From Rohdeia mirabilis (lineage in GTDB: Bacteria; Planctomycetota; UBA1135; GCA-002686595), in NCBI GenBank assembly GCA_007750655.1, contig CP036290.1:1488001-1552000 (forward strand): 64,000 nucleotides of DNA, in the 5' to 3' direction. Both the position numbers and the translations under genes were made by a program. Below the pieces are notes generated by a model that did not search any database, was not told the DNA's origin, and saw nothing but the letters and a program-made list of their open reading frames with translations. Shown piece by piece: positions 24,893 through 32,655 of this stretch; positions within the stretch are counted from its first letter, which is position 1; every line of letters starts with the position of its first letter.

Positions 24893-26527
24893 ATGCGCTC
24901 CTCGGATAGATGTGTGTTGGCTGCGGCTACTTGCATGGCCTTGCTCTTCGCTGGCTGCTGGGAGTCCGGAGGGGGTCCGCGCCCATTGTCGGGTGAGAAG
25001 GAGAGCGTCGAGGTTGAGGCGCAGTGCGAGGTTGTTGAGTTGGTTGGAGACTCACAACACGACGCGCGCGTTGATGTGGGTAGAGCTGCCGCTGCGTCCT
25101 CTTTCGTTGAGGTGCGGGTTGTGGGGGCCCATCAAGAGGGCGACATACCTGGTGCGTGGTGTCTTGCTCTTGACGGCGCTGATAGTGAGGGGGAGGTCGA
25201 GCGCCGGCATGGTGTCTTCGTCTTGAAAGTCGGTGGCGATGGTCGGGGACGCCTCTGCATCTTTGGTGCCGAGGGGCGTGTGCCGGTCATTCGGCGGCTA
25301 GATGGTTCGCTTGGGGGGGAGGTGTCTGTTGTCCTGCGCGCTGCCGCCAGCAATGACGTTATGCTTGTTGACAGTGAGGGGCGCTCTGCATCTGGTGGTC
25401 GGCTTCTTGTTGTTGACGTTGAGAGAGGGGTGAGCCTCTTATCGCTCTCGGCGCATGCGTTGGCCCGCGCTGTTGTTGAGAGGGGCTCTGTGGTTGATGA
25501 CGGGGGGAGGGGGCGTGTTATGATGCCGAGGGAAGAGGCGCGTGCGGTCCTCCTTGGGGTTGGAGACGGTTGGTGTCTTCCAGGAGATTCAGGCGTGAGT
25601 GCTATCGCGCCGGACGGTAGTCTCGAGGTGCGAGCTTGCCTGGTGGGCGGGGTGTTGGTTGAGCATGGTGCCGCCTGTCTCGGTTCGGCCATGGGTGAAG
25701 GGCTTTGGCCTGTCATTTCGTGGGACCTTGGGCGGGAAGCCGGCAGCGCGCTTCCCGAGTGGGTTGCGGTTGCTGCAGCAGGAAGTGATGGCGGTTCCGA
25801 TCTCCTAGCCGTGGCAATGGCGTCAGATGCGGCGCTCTTGGGTGTGGAGCTTGGGTTAGGTGACGACGTGCGGGAGATCGCCCTTCAGTCAAGACCGTGG
25901 CCGTGGATGCCGGAGCGAATCGCCGCGCCATGTCGGCTCGGAGCCCTTCAGGTTGACCTGTCGATTGTGGCGGGCTGGCTTGGCAAGGCTGGAGTGTCCG
26001 CTAGCCTTGAGGGGATGCATGTTCGGTTGGTGAGCCGGGATGGCCATGTTCGGAGTGTGACACTCGATGGCTTGCTCGACACTGACGATGATGGGGGCTG
26101 CGTTTCTCTTCCTTTGGGGCATTGGAGCGTTGAGCTTGGGCATTGGTGGCGAGGTCGGCGGGAGTGGCTTGGCGTGGCCGAGCTAGGCGAGGTGCACATA
26201 GGAGTTGAGGAAGTGTCTGTGCAGATACCTTTCGATCCATTGGCCTGGGTGTTCGTTGACTCTTCCGGCGTTGCGGAGTCGGATGAAGGTATTGCCTGGG
26301 AGGTTGTGGATGACCGGGGGCAAGGGCTTGTAAGCGGTCTGATTGGAGTGAGTGGCTCAATCGCGTGCATCCCCCTAGTGAAGGGGGCGCATTCACTGCT
26401 TGCCTCCGGGACGTGGCCGCCAGGGAGTGGGGAGTATCGTGAGTTTGACTGGGGGGGGGCGACGGTCTTCGAGCTTCCTGAGGTGGTGGCTGGAAGCTCC
26501 AGGGAGCGCATCTTGCTAATTCCGTAG
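24893..26527 (+). CDS. Large lipoprotein of unknown function
   Basis: This 544-residue protein has a lipoprotein leader (CVLAAATCMALLFAGC, Cys near residue 22). The mature part is almost wholly beta-rich, Val/Gly-rich and acidic, without motifs I recognise; repeated strand-turn patterns suggest several Ig-like or carboxypeptidase-regulatory-like domains. The ATG at 24,893 follows a GGTGG sequence by a few bases and is preferred over the in-frame ATG at 24,869, which lacks a site. Codon third positions use many more T and G endings (GTT, GGT, GTG) than the neighbouring core genes, which suggests a different origin. A role as immunity protein for the RHS tip is possible by position but unsupported. 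Confidence 0.65.
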   Translation: MRSSDRCVLAAATCMALLFAGCWESGGGPRPLSGEKESVEVEAQCEVVELVGDSQHDARVDVGRAAAASSFVEVRVVGAHQEGDIPGAWCLALDGADSEGEVERRHGVFVLKVGGDGRGRLCIFGAEGRVPVIRRLDGSLGGEVSVVLRAAASNDVMLVDSEGRSASGGRLLVVDVERGVSLLSLSAHALARAVVERGSVVDDGGRGRVMMPREEARAVLLGVGDGWCLPGDSGVSAIAPDGSLEVRACLVGGVLVEHGAACLGSAMGEGLWPVISWDLGREAGSALPEWVAVAAAGSDGGSDLLAVAMASDAALLGVELGLGDDVREIALQSRPWPWMPERIAAPCRLGALQVDLSIVAGWLGKAGVSASLEGMHVRLVSRDGHVRSVTLDGLLDTDDDGGCVSLPLGHWSVELGHWWRGRREWLGVAELGEVHIGVEEVSVQIPFDPLAWVFVDSSGVAESDEGIAWEVVDDRGQGLVSGLIGVSGSIACIPLVKGAHSLLASGTWPPGSGEYREFDWGGATVFELPEVVAGSSRERILLIP

Positions 26528-26878
26528 CGGCGCCTCTTTCGAGTTGTATTGAGGGGGCGGCTAGTGCCGAACTGCACGCGTGCCATTCAGGCAGCGATTT
26601 GTGCTGAGATTTTGGCTGTTTTGCGGCAGGCGCTGCTTCACGTGCGCCTGCTGGTTGAAGGTACGTGTCCGGTGACGCCATCTGGCGCGCCCTCCGAGGC
26701 GGTCGCATGTTCACACGGGGCATTGCGGTAGATATGCGACCTGGGAGAGGCCTGACCGAGGGCCACACGGGGCCCCGATCGGGCGCTCCTGGGGGCCGAT
26801 TTCGGCCTCCGCGCCGCTCCCCAAGTTCCCCGCTGGTTCACCGATTTGGGCGTTTTCAAAATCGGCCTCCCGCTAGGG

Positions 26879-26915
26879 CTCGATCCCGCTTCACGCGCTG
26901 TGAAGCGGGGTCGAG
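26879..26915. terminator. 16-bp hairpin
   Basis: CTCGATCCCGCTTCAC and GTGAAGCGGGGTCGAG pair along 16 positions (one G:T) around a GCGCT loop. It lies about 350 bp after the lipoprotein stop. It could end its transcript or mark a protein-binding site. Confidence 0.5.
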
Positions 26916-26950
26916 TCGCGAAACCGAGGGTTATGCCGTAGAACTTGGCG

Positions 26951-27000
26951 GGGAACTCAGAGTGCACTTTTGGGAACTTGGAGTGCACTTTGGGAACTTG
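26951..27000. repeat. 20/21-bp tandem repeat
   Basis: Two and a half units start with GGGAACTYRGAGTGCACTTT at 26,951, 26,972 and 26,992. GTGCAC is palindromic, so each unit offers a symmetrical binding half-site. Confidence 0.6.
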
Positions 27001-27122
27001 CCGGGGGGGCTCGGCTGGCGCGGCGTGAGGGGCCGTTGTGGCGCGTTCCGGGAGGGCTCCCCGGCGCGTCCTGACCGGCCCGGTGGAGCGTCCAGGCGGA
27101 GCGGCCGTGCGCGCGCCTCGTT

Positions 27123-27158
27123 GGACGGTGTGGACGGTGTGGACGGTGTGGACGGTTG
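27123..27158 (+). repeat. 9-bp repeat block R1 (GGACGGTGT x4)
   Basis: Four head-to-tail units of GGACGGTGT (the last GGACGGTTG) occur. The following CCCGCCTGCCTCAGTTTCCG is shared in diverged form with block R2. Confidence 0.7.
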
Positions 27159-27333
27159 CCCGCCTGCCTCAGTTTCCGAGGGGGCCTGTGTCCGCGCGAC
27201 CCTTGCCGAGTGAGTGGCCAGGCGCGGGCCACTGGGCGCCGCGGAGGGTCCAGATCGCGCTGGGTGGGCTCGCCGGTCGCGACCAGGACAGGGCACCTCG
27301 AAGGCGGTCGGCGGTGGCGTAGCTCGGCGAGAG

Positions 27334-27416
27334 GTGAAGGGAGTGAAGGGTCCCCAGGTTCTCTCTCTACGAGGAGTTTCTATGGGAGGAACCTGAGATG
27401 CCATCACTCCCTTCAC
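27334..27416. other. Nested inverted repeat, possible structured RNA or binding site
   Basis: The outer arms GTGAAGGGAGTGA (27,334-27,346) and TCACTCCCTTCAC (27,404-27,416) are perfect 13-bp complements. The inner arms CAGGTTC (27,355-27,361) and GAACCTG (27,389-27,395) are also perfect and nest inside. The centre holds GAGGAGTTTCTATGGGAGG. The nested order fits a folded RNA or cruciform of about 83 nt. No known riboswitch is recognised. Confidence 0.5.
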
Positions 27417-27506
27417 CCACCCCCGCTGGAGGTGTCGGGAAGCCGGGTTGCCTGAGTCCCGGCGATCGGCGGGGTAGCTCGAGCTTCGGTCGGCCTCCCA
27501 GCGGGT

Positions 27507-27542
27507 GGACGGTGTGGACGGTATGGACGGTATGGCCGGTTG
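27507..27542 (+). repeat. 9-bp repeat block R2
   Basis: Four units follow GGACGGTRT (GGACGGTGT, two GGACGGTAT, GGCCGGTTG), then CCCGCCGGAGTCAGATTCCG. It is related to R1 and, in inverted orientation, to R3 and R4. Confidence 0.7.
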
Positions 27543-27638
27543 CCCGCCGGAGTCAGATTCCGAGGGGGGTCAGAGTTGGAGGCCTGAGGGCGCAGGTCAG
27601 ACCCATCATGCGGGCAAGCCCTGCAGACGGGGTGGGCA

Positions 27639-28442
27639 CTACTCCGCGTCCTCATCCTTGTTGAGGAGCTCGTCGAGTGCAGCCTCGCGGTTGGCCAGGA
27701 AGGATCGAGTCACGTTGAAGGTCTCCGTGTCTTCGAGGGCGGTCTCGAGGAGTTCACCGTCGCGAAGCTCATAGATCAGCGCGCCGGGGTAGGAGAGGAC
27801 GATCGGGGCGTGGGTTGCGATCAGGAACTGTGAGCCAGCCTTCACGAGATCCTGCATGCGCAGCAGGAACGCCAGTTGTCGAGTCGGGGACAGCGCCGCC
27901 TCCGGCTCGTCGAGGATGTAGAGACCGTTCCCTCGGAACCTTTCGGTGAAGAGTGCCCAGAACGACTCGCCGTGGCTCTGCTTGTGGAGGCTTCGTCCGC
28001 CGTAGGAGTCGATCAGGGGCGGAAGCGGTTCATTCAGCCGCACGTCCAGGGGATCGACGTCCAGCTCGTCGATCTTGCTCGCCACGTTGTAGAAGGACTC
28101 GGCCCGCAGAAAGTAGCCGTCGCGGGGCGTAGCGCCTCGTATAGCGTGCAAGTGAGTTGCCAGCGAAGAGTGAGTCTCGATAGTCGAGAAGTTCATGTTC
28201 CGACTACCACCCTCGGGGTTGAAGCCGACTGCTACTGCGATCGCTTCGAGTAGCGTCGACTTTCCAGTGCCGTTGTCGCCGACGATGTAGGTCACCGTGG
28301 GGGAGAAGTTGATCTCCTTGAGTTCCCGGATCACGGGGAGATCGAAGGGGTATATGCCCCGGTCCTCGACGTCGTCCCAGCGCACGGAGATCGAGCGCAG
28401 GTAGTGACTCAGTGCTCGTTCGAGCCTCATCCCCTCGTCCAT
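27639..28442 (-). CDS. AAA/ABC-type ATPase (AAA_23-like, OLD-related)
   Basis: This 267-residue ATPase has a Walker A motif (YIVGDNGTGKSTLLEA), a signature-like region (SYGGRSLHKQSHGESF), a Walker B motif (GLYILDEPEAALSP) and a switch-type His in LIATHAPIVLSYPG. It is the widespread stand-alone RecF/ABC-like ATPase family of about 250 residues. The family's function is poorly known, but it is common on mobile islands and in defence neighbourhoods. The start is the ATG giving MDEGMRLERAL; the frame stays open upstream through repeats. No nuclease partner is adjacent, so a defence role is only a possibility. Confidence 0.85.
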   Translation of the reverse strand: MDEGMRLERALSHYLRSISVRWDDVEDRGIYPFDLPVIRELKEINFSPTVTYIVGDNGTGKSTLLEAIAVAVGFNPEGGSRNMNFSTIETHSSLATHLHAIRGATPRDGYFLRAESFYNVASKIDELDVDPLDVRLNEPLPPLIDSYGGRSLHKQSHGESFWALFTERFRGNGLYILDEPEAALSPTRQLAFLLRMQDLVKAGSQFLIATHAPIVLSYPGALIYELRDGELLETALEDTETFNVTRSFLANREAALDELLNKDEDAE

Positions 28443-28642
28443 GCCAGGGAGGCTACCAGCCACGGGGCGACGCGGGCGGAGTACGTGCTGCTGTCCTCGT
28501 CGCGAAGTGCTGGGTGACGCGCGCTCGACGGCCCTCTCCAGCTTCGAGGGGGTCCGGGATCCGAGCCCAACCGTCAGAACCGCTGGCGGGTGGCCCTGGG
28601 TGACTGGCGAATCGGTGGCCCACGAATCTGGAGCTGGAGGAG

Positions 28643-28678
28643 ACACCGTCCATACCGTCCATACCGTCCACATCGGCC
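28643..28678 (-). repeat. 9-bp repeat block R3
   Basis: On the minus strand it reads GGCCGATGT followed by units GGACGGTAT, GGACGGTAT and GGACGGTGT, then a tail containing CTCCAGATTCGTGG that is shared with R4. Confidence 0.7.
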
Positions 28679-28767
28679 AGTCGCGGCCTCCGGGGTCGCT
28701 CGCCGTGGGACTGTCCGCAGGGCTGACGAGTGGATCTGCTCGCCCCACGAATCTGGAGGTGGACGCG

Positions 28768-28803
28768 ACACCGTCCATACCGTCCACATCGGCCACATCG
28801 GCC
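28768..28803 (-). repeat. 9-bp repeat block R4
   Basis: On the minus strand it has two GGCCGATGT units followed by GGACGGTAT and GGACGGTGT, flanked by GCGACTGGCC upstream and CTCCAGATTCGTGG downstream as in R3. R3 and R4 therefore form a larger direct repeat about 125 bp apart. Confidence 0.7.
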
Positions 28804-28953
28804 AGTCGCGGACGCCGGACCGCGCCCCCAGGTGAAAGGTGCGGCCCCAGCCCTTGCCCGACTGGGACCGCGGTGGGATGCCGAAGCACCCCGGGAGGCG
28901 CAGCGACGGTGCTCGCAAAGCCGCCCGAACGCACTGGCGGTGTAGTGCGGTGG

Positions 28954-29238
28954 ATGCTTGTCGAGCTGCCCGACGGTGGTGGGGTTGGTGGGAGTCGCGA
29001 TGCCGGCGAATCGGTACCCCACCACGAACCCCACCACCAATCGGGTGACGTTGAGCCCCAGGAGGTGGTCGCTATTGCTGATGATGGCCGCCCGGGTGGG
29101 GTAGGAGGGGTTCCTTCACTACTCCGAGCACAAGAAGAGGGGGAGGGGGAAATTGAGTGTGAGTGGGCTGAAACTACCCCACCCACCCCCCCAACCCCAC
29201 CCGCCGCGCTAGCGAACGACACCGAGGTCCCCTCGTGA
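28954..29238 (+). CDS. Possible remnant of DUF3987 gene 3' end
   Basis: From ATG 28,954 a 94-residue frame ends in ALANDTEVPS with a stop overlapping the next start (29,235-29,238). This is exactly like the SANDAEVPS end and overlap of the DUF3987 gene in island 1. The body is low-complexity, with TTPPTPPTPP and Gly/Val-rich stretches. DUF3987 proteins often carry such variable tails, so this is probably what remains after deletion of the conserved part. The catalytic-type blocks seen at 2-1009 are absent. Expression is uncertain; 28,443-28,953 holds only repeats R3 and R4. Confidence 0.35.
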   Translation: MLVELPDGGGVGGSRDAGESVPHHEPHHQSGDVEPQEVVAIADDGRPGGVGGVPSLLRAQEEGEGEIECEWAETTPPTPPTPPAALANDTEVPS

Positions 29239-29525
29239 CCGCCCCGCTCGTCACCGACGTGCGGATCACCGCTGCGCTCCGCCAGGACCAGGACCGGGGG
29301 CTGCTGGCCTACGTCAGCTGCACCGTGGCCGGGGTCCTGCGGATCGACGGGCTGACGGTCCGCCGCACCCGCTCGGGCGACACCCGCCTGTCCTTCCCCG
29401 CGCGCCGTGACCGCCGTGGGCTGGAGCACCCGTACTACGAGCCGCTCGACGTGGCCACGGAGCGGGCGCTCGAAGAGGCCGTCCTGGCCGCTCTGCTCGG
29501 GGCTGGGGAGGGCGAGAACTCGTGA
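29235..29525 (+). CDS. SpoVG-like small protein (copy 2)
   Basis: This 96-residue protein is nearly identical to the copy at 1006-1296: Ser to Phe in the PARRDRRG approach, Phe to Tyr in HPYYEPLD, and Ala to Val soon after. Here translation starts at GTG instead of ATG, inside the stop of the upstream remnant. The next start again overlaps (GTGA at 29,522-29,525). The conservation of overlap, length and sequence shows the two modules share a recent ancestor. Function as for copy 1. Confidence 0.55.
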   Translation: MTAPLVTDVRITAALRQDQDRGLLAYVSCTVAGVLRIDGLTVRRTRSGDTRLSFPARRDRRGLEHPYYEPLDVATERALEEAVLAALLGAGEGENS

Positions 29526-29977
29526 GCGAACTGCGCGAGAAGCTCGACGCCGTCGTGGCGCGTGGGTCGCAGCGTGTGCGCTCGGGCGAGCCGGTGACCG
29601 TCGATGCGGACGTGGCGCACGACGTCGCGACTCGTGGCCACACGGGGGCTGTGGGCGAGCCGATCCGGTCGCTCGCCACGTCCCTCCAGGCGGCCTCCGT
29701 AGCTCTGCAACAAGCCGCCGAACACCTGCAGGTTCACCTTGCTGCGGGCTCAGAAACGAGCCTCTATGCGTCCGTGGACCAACGCGACGCGCAGCCCCAA
29801 CTCGAACCGCTCCTCACGGTCAAAGACGTCGCTCACCTGCTGAGCGTCACCGAGAAGACCGTGCGCGAGTGGAAGGCCAAGGGCGACCTGCCCGAGCCCT
29901 TCGAACTGGGCGGAGTGATCCGCTGGGAGCGCGCGGAAGTCCTCGACTGGCTCGACAGCCGGAGGGTCGCGCGATGA
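29522..29977 (+). CDS. Helix-turn-helix (excisionase/AlpA-like) protein (copy 2)
   Basis: This 151-residue protein has the same design as 1293-1748. The variable N-terminal half has diverged more, while the C-terminal helix-turn-helix is nearly unchanged (LLTVKDVAHLLSVTEKTVRE, then GGVIRWERAEVLDWL). It starts at a GTG in the SpoVG-like stop and ends in the integrase ATG. The stronger constraint on the DNA-binding part fits a shared binding sequence for the two islands (inference). Confidence 0.75.
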   Translation: MSELREKLDAVVARGSQRVRSGEPVTVDADVAHDVATRGHTGAVGEPIRSLATSLQAASVALQQAAEHLQVHLAAGSETSLYASVDQRDAQPQLEPLLTVKDVAHLLSVTEKTVREWKAKGDLPEPFELGGVIRWERAEVLDWLDSRRVAR

Positions 29978-31176
29978 CCCGTGGACGAGCGATGGGGCCG
30001 GGCAGGCTCTTCAAGCGCGGCACGAGCTACGTGCTCGACTACCGCGACGCGGACGGCAAGCGGCACCACTACAGCCTTGGCGCGGACAAGCGCGTGGCCG
30101 AACGGCGTCGTGCGGAACTGATCCGGCGTCGCGACATGGAGCTCGACGGACTCGGGTCGCTCGAAGGCCAGCAGATGCAGCTCGGCGAGCTCACGCAGCT
30201 GTACATCGCCGACCTGGCAGCGCGGACTTCGCCCGGCCACACGAAGAACGTGGTCGCGCGCCTCGCCAGGACCCTTGAAGCGCTGGAGCCGAGTCGGGTG
30301 TGCGACCTGCGCCCACTCCACGTGCTCCGGCTCAGGGCGATGGCCATCCGGGACGGGCGCTCCAACCGCACCGCGAACCTGATCGGCGAGACGCTGAAGG
30401 CGATGCTGAACTGGGCGGTGGAGGCGGGCGTGATCGCTCAGAGCCCGATCGCGCGGCTGAAGAAGCTGCCCGAGGGGAAGGGCCACCAGGTCCATCGGCG
30501 CCGGGCGTTGTCGGACGACGAGGTGGATCGCTTCCTGGCCGCCTCGCGCGCCGACGACGAGCGCTGCGAACGGGAGGCTCGACGCGTCGGAACCACCCAT
30601 GTGCCGCAGACACCGCTCTGGCTGCTCCTCCTGGACACCGGAGCGCGGTGGGGCGAGGCGCGCCAACTCACCTGGGGCGACGTGAGCTTCGCCGACCAGC
30701 TGCTGGTGCTTCGCGCCGAGACCACGAAGGCGAAGAAGGAGCGCGCGATCCCGCTGACCGACCCGCTGGCCCAGGAGCTGCGCGACCTCCGCATCCAGCA
30801 CCAGCAACTCCTCGGGCGCATCCCAACCGTCGCCGACCGCGTGCTCTTGAGCCCACGTGGCAGCGCCCTCAGCGTCGCCACGAACAACCCGATGCGGATC
30901 TTCGACCGCGTGCTCGAACGCGCGCAGATCGACCGCACCGACGGGCAGGGCCGCCACATGGTCATCCACGGCCTGCGGCACTCCTTCGCGACGCGCCTGG
31001 AGCGCGCCGGCGTCCCTCTGACGCACGCGCAGCGACTCATGGGGCACAGCGACCCGAAGCTCACCGCGCAGATCTACACGCACCTTGGCGTGGACGACCT
31101 GCGGGGCGCCATCAAGAAGCTCGGGCGACCGAGCGACGAACTGGCCGCACGGACGGCCACGGAGACGAGCAGATGA
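29974..31176 (+). CDS. Tyrosine recombinase / phage-type integrase (copy 2)
   Basis: This 400-residue integrase aligns without gaps to copy 1 and keeps the catalytic residues Arg225, His332, Arg335, His358 and Tyr368 (IYTHLG). The N-terminal 65 residues and the catalytic domain are almost unchanged. Residues 69-131 in the core-binding domain differ at about nineteen positions, for example QLGELTQLYIADLAART against RLDEVAQEYIADLAARS. This gene lies about 6.4 kb from the intact tRNA-Gly, its presumed target. The start ATG overlaps the HTH stop and the stop overlaps the next ATG, so its level is tied to the operon. Confidence 0.95.
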   Translation: MTRGRAMGPGRLFKRGTSYVLDYRDADGKRHHYSLGADKRVAERRRAELIRRRDMELDGLGSLEGQQMQLGELTQLYIADLAARTSPGHTKNVVARLARTLEALEPSRVCDLRPLHVLRLRAMAIRDGRSNRTANLIGETLKAMLNWAVEAGVIAQSPIARLKKLPEGKGHQVHRRRALSDDEVDRFLAASRADDERCEREARRVGTTHVPQTPLWLLLLDTGARWGEARQLTWGDVSFADQLLVLRAETTKAKKERAIPLTDPLAQELRDLRIQHQQLLGRIPTVADRVLLSPRGSALSVATNNPMRIFDRVLERAQIDRTDGQGRHMVIHGLRHSFATRLERAGVPLTHAQRLMGHSDPKLTAQIYTHLGVDDLRGAIKKLGRPSDELAARTATETSR

Positions 31177-31508
31177 TCGAACAGCAAGGCGACGTGGACC
31201 GCTACCTGGCGTTGAAGGAGGTCTGGTCCGACCTGGTGTCCGACCGCGACGCGATCGCGCGTGACCCCGGCGGGCGGGAGATCCTGCTCGCGATCCGGTC
31301 GCTGCAACGCGCCGCTCAGATCACCGAGCGACGAGACCTGGCGCAGGCAGCCGAAGCCGCGCTGAGCTTCATCGGCGGACGAGTCCACGAAGCGCGCGCC
31401 GAAGTCTGGCCGGAGCGGGTCACGCGAGTGCAGCTGCAGATCGCCGAGATCGAAGCGGCAGCGCGCACGTCGATGGCGATCGAGATCAGCGCCGGAACAG
31501 GCGACTGA
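31173..31508 (+). CDS. Hypothetical 111-aa protein coupled to integrase (copy 2)
   Basis: It is a near copy of the protein at 2944-3279, with the same length and about five substitutions (for example GGREILLAIRSLQ against GGKELLLAIRSLQ). It starts in the integrase stop. Retention of an intact frame in both islands argues that it is functional. No motif is recognised. Confidence 0.8.
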   Translation: MIEQQGDVDRYLALKEVWSDLVSDRDAIARDPGGREILLAIRSLQRAAQITERRDLAQAAEAALSFIGGRVHEARAEVWPERVTRVQLQIAEIEAAARTSMAIEISAGTGD

Positions 31509-31602
31509 CGGCAAGAAGAGCACGAGGTCGTCGAGCGTGTGGCACCGAGTCACGCGACGGCCTCGAACACCGGGCAGAAGCCCAGAACCAACTGAACTAG
31601 TC

Positions 31603-31911
31603 ATGACCCAGTCCACTACCCGCACCCGCCGCACCACCGAAGAGATGCTGGCCGAGCTGGACGCGCGCAAGGACGCGCTGCTGGCCCGCGCCGAGATCGC
31701 GAGGGTGAAGGACCAGCCCGCCTACAGGCCCGCGCGCGCGGCGATCAGCGCGATCGACAAGGGGCTCAACGTCGTCGAGGACGAGGCGCAGCGCGCCGCC
31801 CTGGAGCAGGCGCGTGAAGCCCTGGGCGAGATCGTCCCGCTCGATGGCATCCGAGCCTGGTCGGGGCGCAAGCCGTCGAAGAAGCCCGCGAAGGCAGCCG
31901 CCGCGAAGTAG
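31603..31911 (+). CDS. Lys/Ala-rich histone-like small protein (copy 2)
   Basis: This 102-residue protein is homologous to 3373-3705. The body is conserved (EEMLAELDARKDALLARAEI), and the basic tail is shorter, ending in KPSKKPAKAAAAK. Loss of one AKAKAADA-like stretch is the only length difference. The start is the ATG at 31,603, aligned with that of copy 1. DNA binding is inferred from the tail. Confidence 0.7.
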   Translation: MTQSTTRTRRTTEEMLAELDARKDALLARAEIARVKDQPAYRPARAAISAIDKGLNVVEDEAQRAALEQAREALGEIVPLDGIRAWSGRKPSKKPAKAAAAK

Positions 31912-31999
31912 TCGCCACCGCTGGCGAGGTCAGGGGGTCGGGCTCGCGCCTGGCCCCCTTGCTTCAGTAGGAGGCCGCCCGAACGAGGCGGAATGAACG

Positions 32000-32464
32000 A
32001 TGGACCAAGGCATGTACCTGATCGAGTCGCCGACGGCTGTGGTGTTCGTCGCGATCGGCGGAGCGGAAGACGACGAGATGGTCCCGGGGCTCTGGGCAGA
32101 GGCGTGGCTGTGGCTACGAGGGACCGAGGAGGTCCAAGCGGTGCGGATCGCGGTGGCCGACCCGCTGCAGCTCCCGAAGCGAGTCGACCCCGTGGACTTC
32201 CTGTTCCAAAGAGCCGAGGCGTGGGCGGCGAACCAGGCGGCAGCTGCCGGACGAGTACTCGATCGCAGCGTGTGCCGTCCGGTGGTCGACGAGGACGGGC
32301 CGAGCGGGCTCATCGTGACCCTGCTCGAGCTTGCGATCGACGCGCCGAGGCTGGTCGAGCGGATCGAGGCTACTACGCGCTGGCACGACCTCGAGGGGGC
32401 GGTCGACGAAGCGCAGGCGTACGCGGAGGAGGTGGCGGTCCGAGAGATGAGTGGGCCGGGCTGA
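32000..32464 (+). CDS. H protein (full-length, island 2)
   Basis: This 154-residue protein is close to H of island 1 throughout, including the N-terminus MDQGMYLIES and the block LVERIEATTRWHDLEGAVDE; the end differs (VAVREMSGPG). The 60 bp before the start, with GTAGGAGGCCGCCCGAACG, are also conserved between islands, so the promoter or ribosome-binding region is shared. As in island 1 it is the last gene of the module and is followed by a partial helix copy, an E element and cargo. Confidence 0.75.
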   Translation: MDQGMYLIESPTAVVFVAIGGAEDDEMVPGLWAEAWLWLRGTEEVQAVRIAVADPLQLPKRVDPVDFLFQRAEAWAANQAAAAGRVLDRSVCRPVVDEDGPSGLIVTLLELAIDAPRLVERIEATTRWHDLEGAVDEAQAYAEEVAVREMSGPG

Positions 32465-32502
32465 CGCGTCCGGACCCTGCTCGGGCTCGCGATGGGGCGC
32501 CC

Positions 32503-32616
32503 AGCCTCGTGGAGCGGATTGAGGCCGCGACGCGGTGGGGCGAGCTGGAGGACGCGGCGGGGGGGGGGGGGGGGAGGTCGTTCTGGTGCGATCGGTGGGA
32601 GAGCCGCGCTGAGTAG
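32503..32616 (+). pseudogene. Partial H helix interrupted by a 16-G run (H7b)
   Basis: SLVERIEAATRWGELEDAA is followed by poly-Gly encoded by a run of sixteen G (32,559-32,574), after which the frame no longer matches H. In H3b the equivalent place encodes EEAQGVGEEVV. The G run is prone to slippage and probably arose that way. No start codon of its own. Confidence 0.6.
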
Positions 32617-32655
32617 GTTGCTGCGCTGCGAGCTGGTTGGCGTAGCCTCCGACCG

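Larger units (their letters stand above)
26528..27638. other. Gene-free repeat-rich region
   Basis: No convincing coding sequence is visible in about 1.1 kb. It holds a 16-bp hairpin, a 20/21-bp tandem repeat, two blocks of 9-bp repeats and a nested inverted repeat, each listed separately. Open frames here are long only because of GC bias and read through the repeats. It may hold a replication origin, transfer site or structured RNA, or be decayed phage-satellite DNA. Confidence 0.5.

Noticed and set aside
26931..27416. 161-residue Pro/Ser/Arg-rich minus-strand frame in the gene-free region
   Set aside because: It starts inside the inverted repeat, reads through 9-bp and 20-bp repeats and has no recognisable domain.
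27123..28803. CRISPR array from the short repeats
   Set aside because: Units are 9 bp and contiguous, without spacers of constant length, and no cas gene is present.
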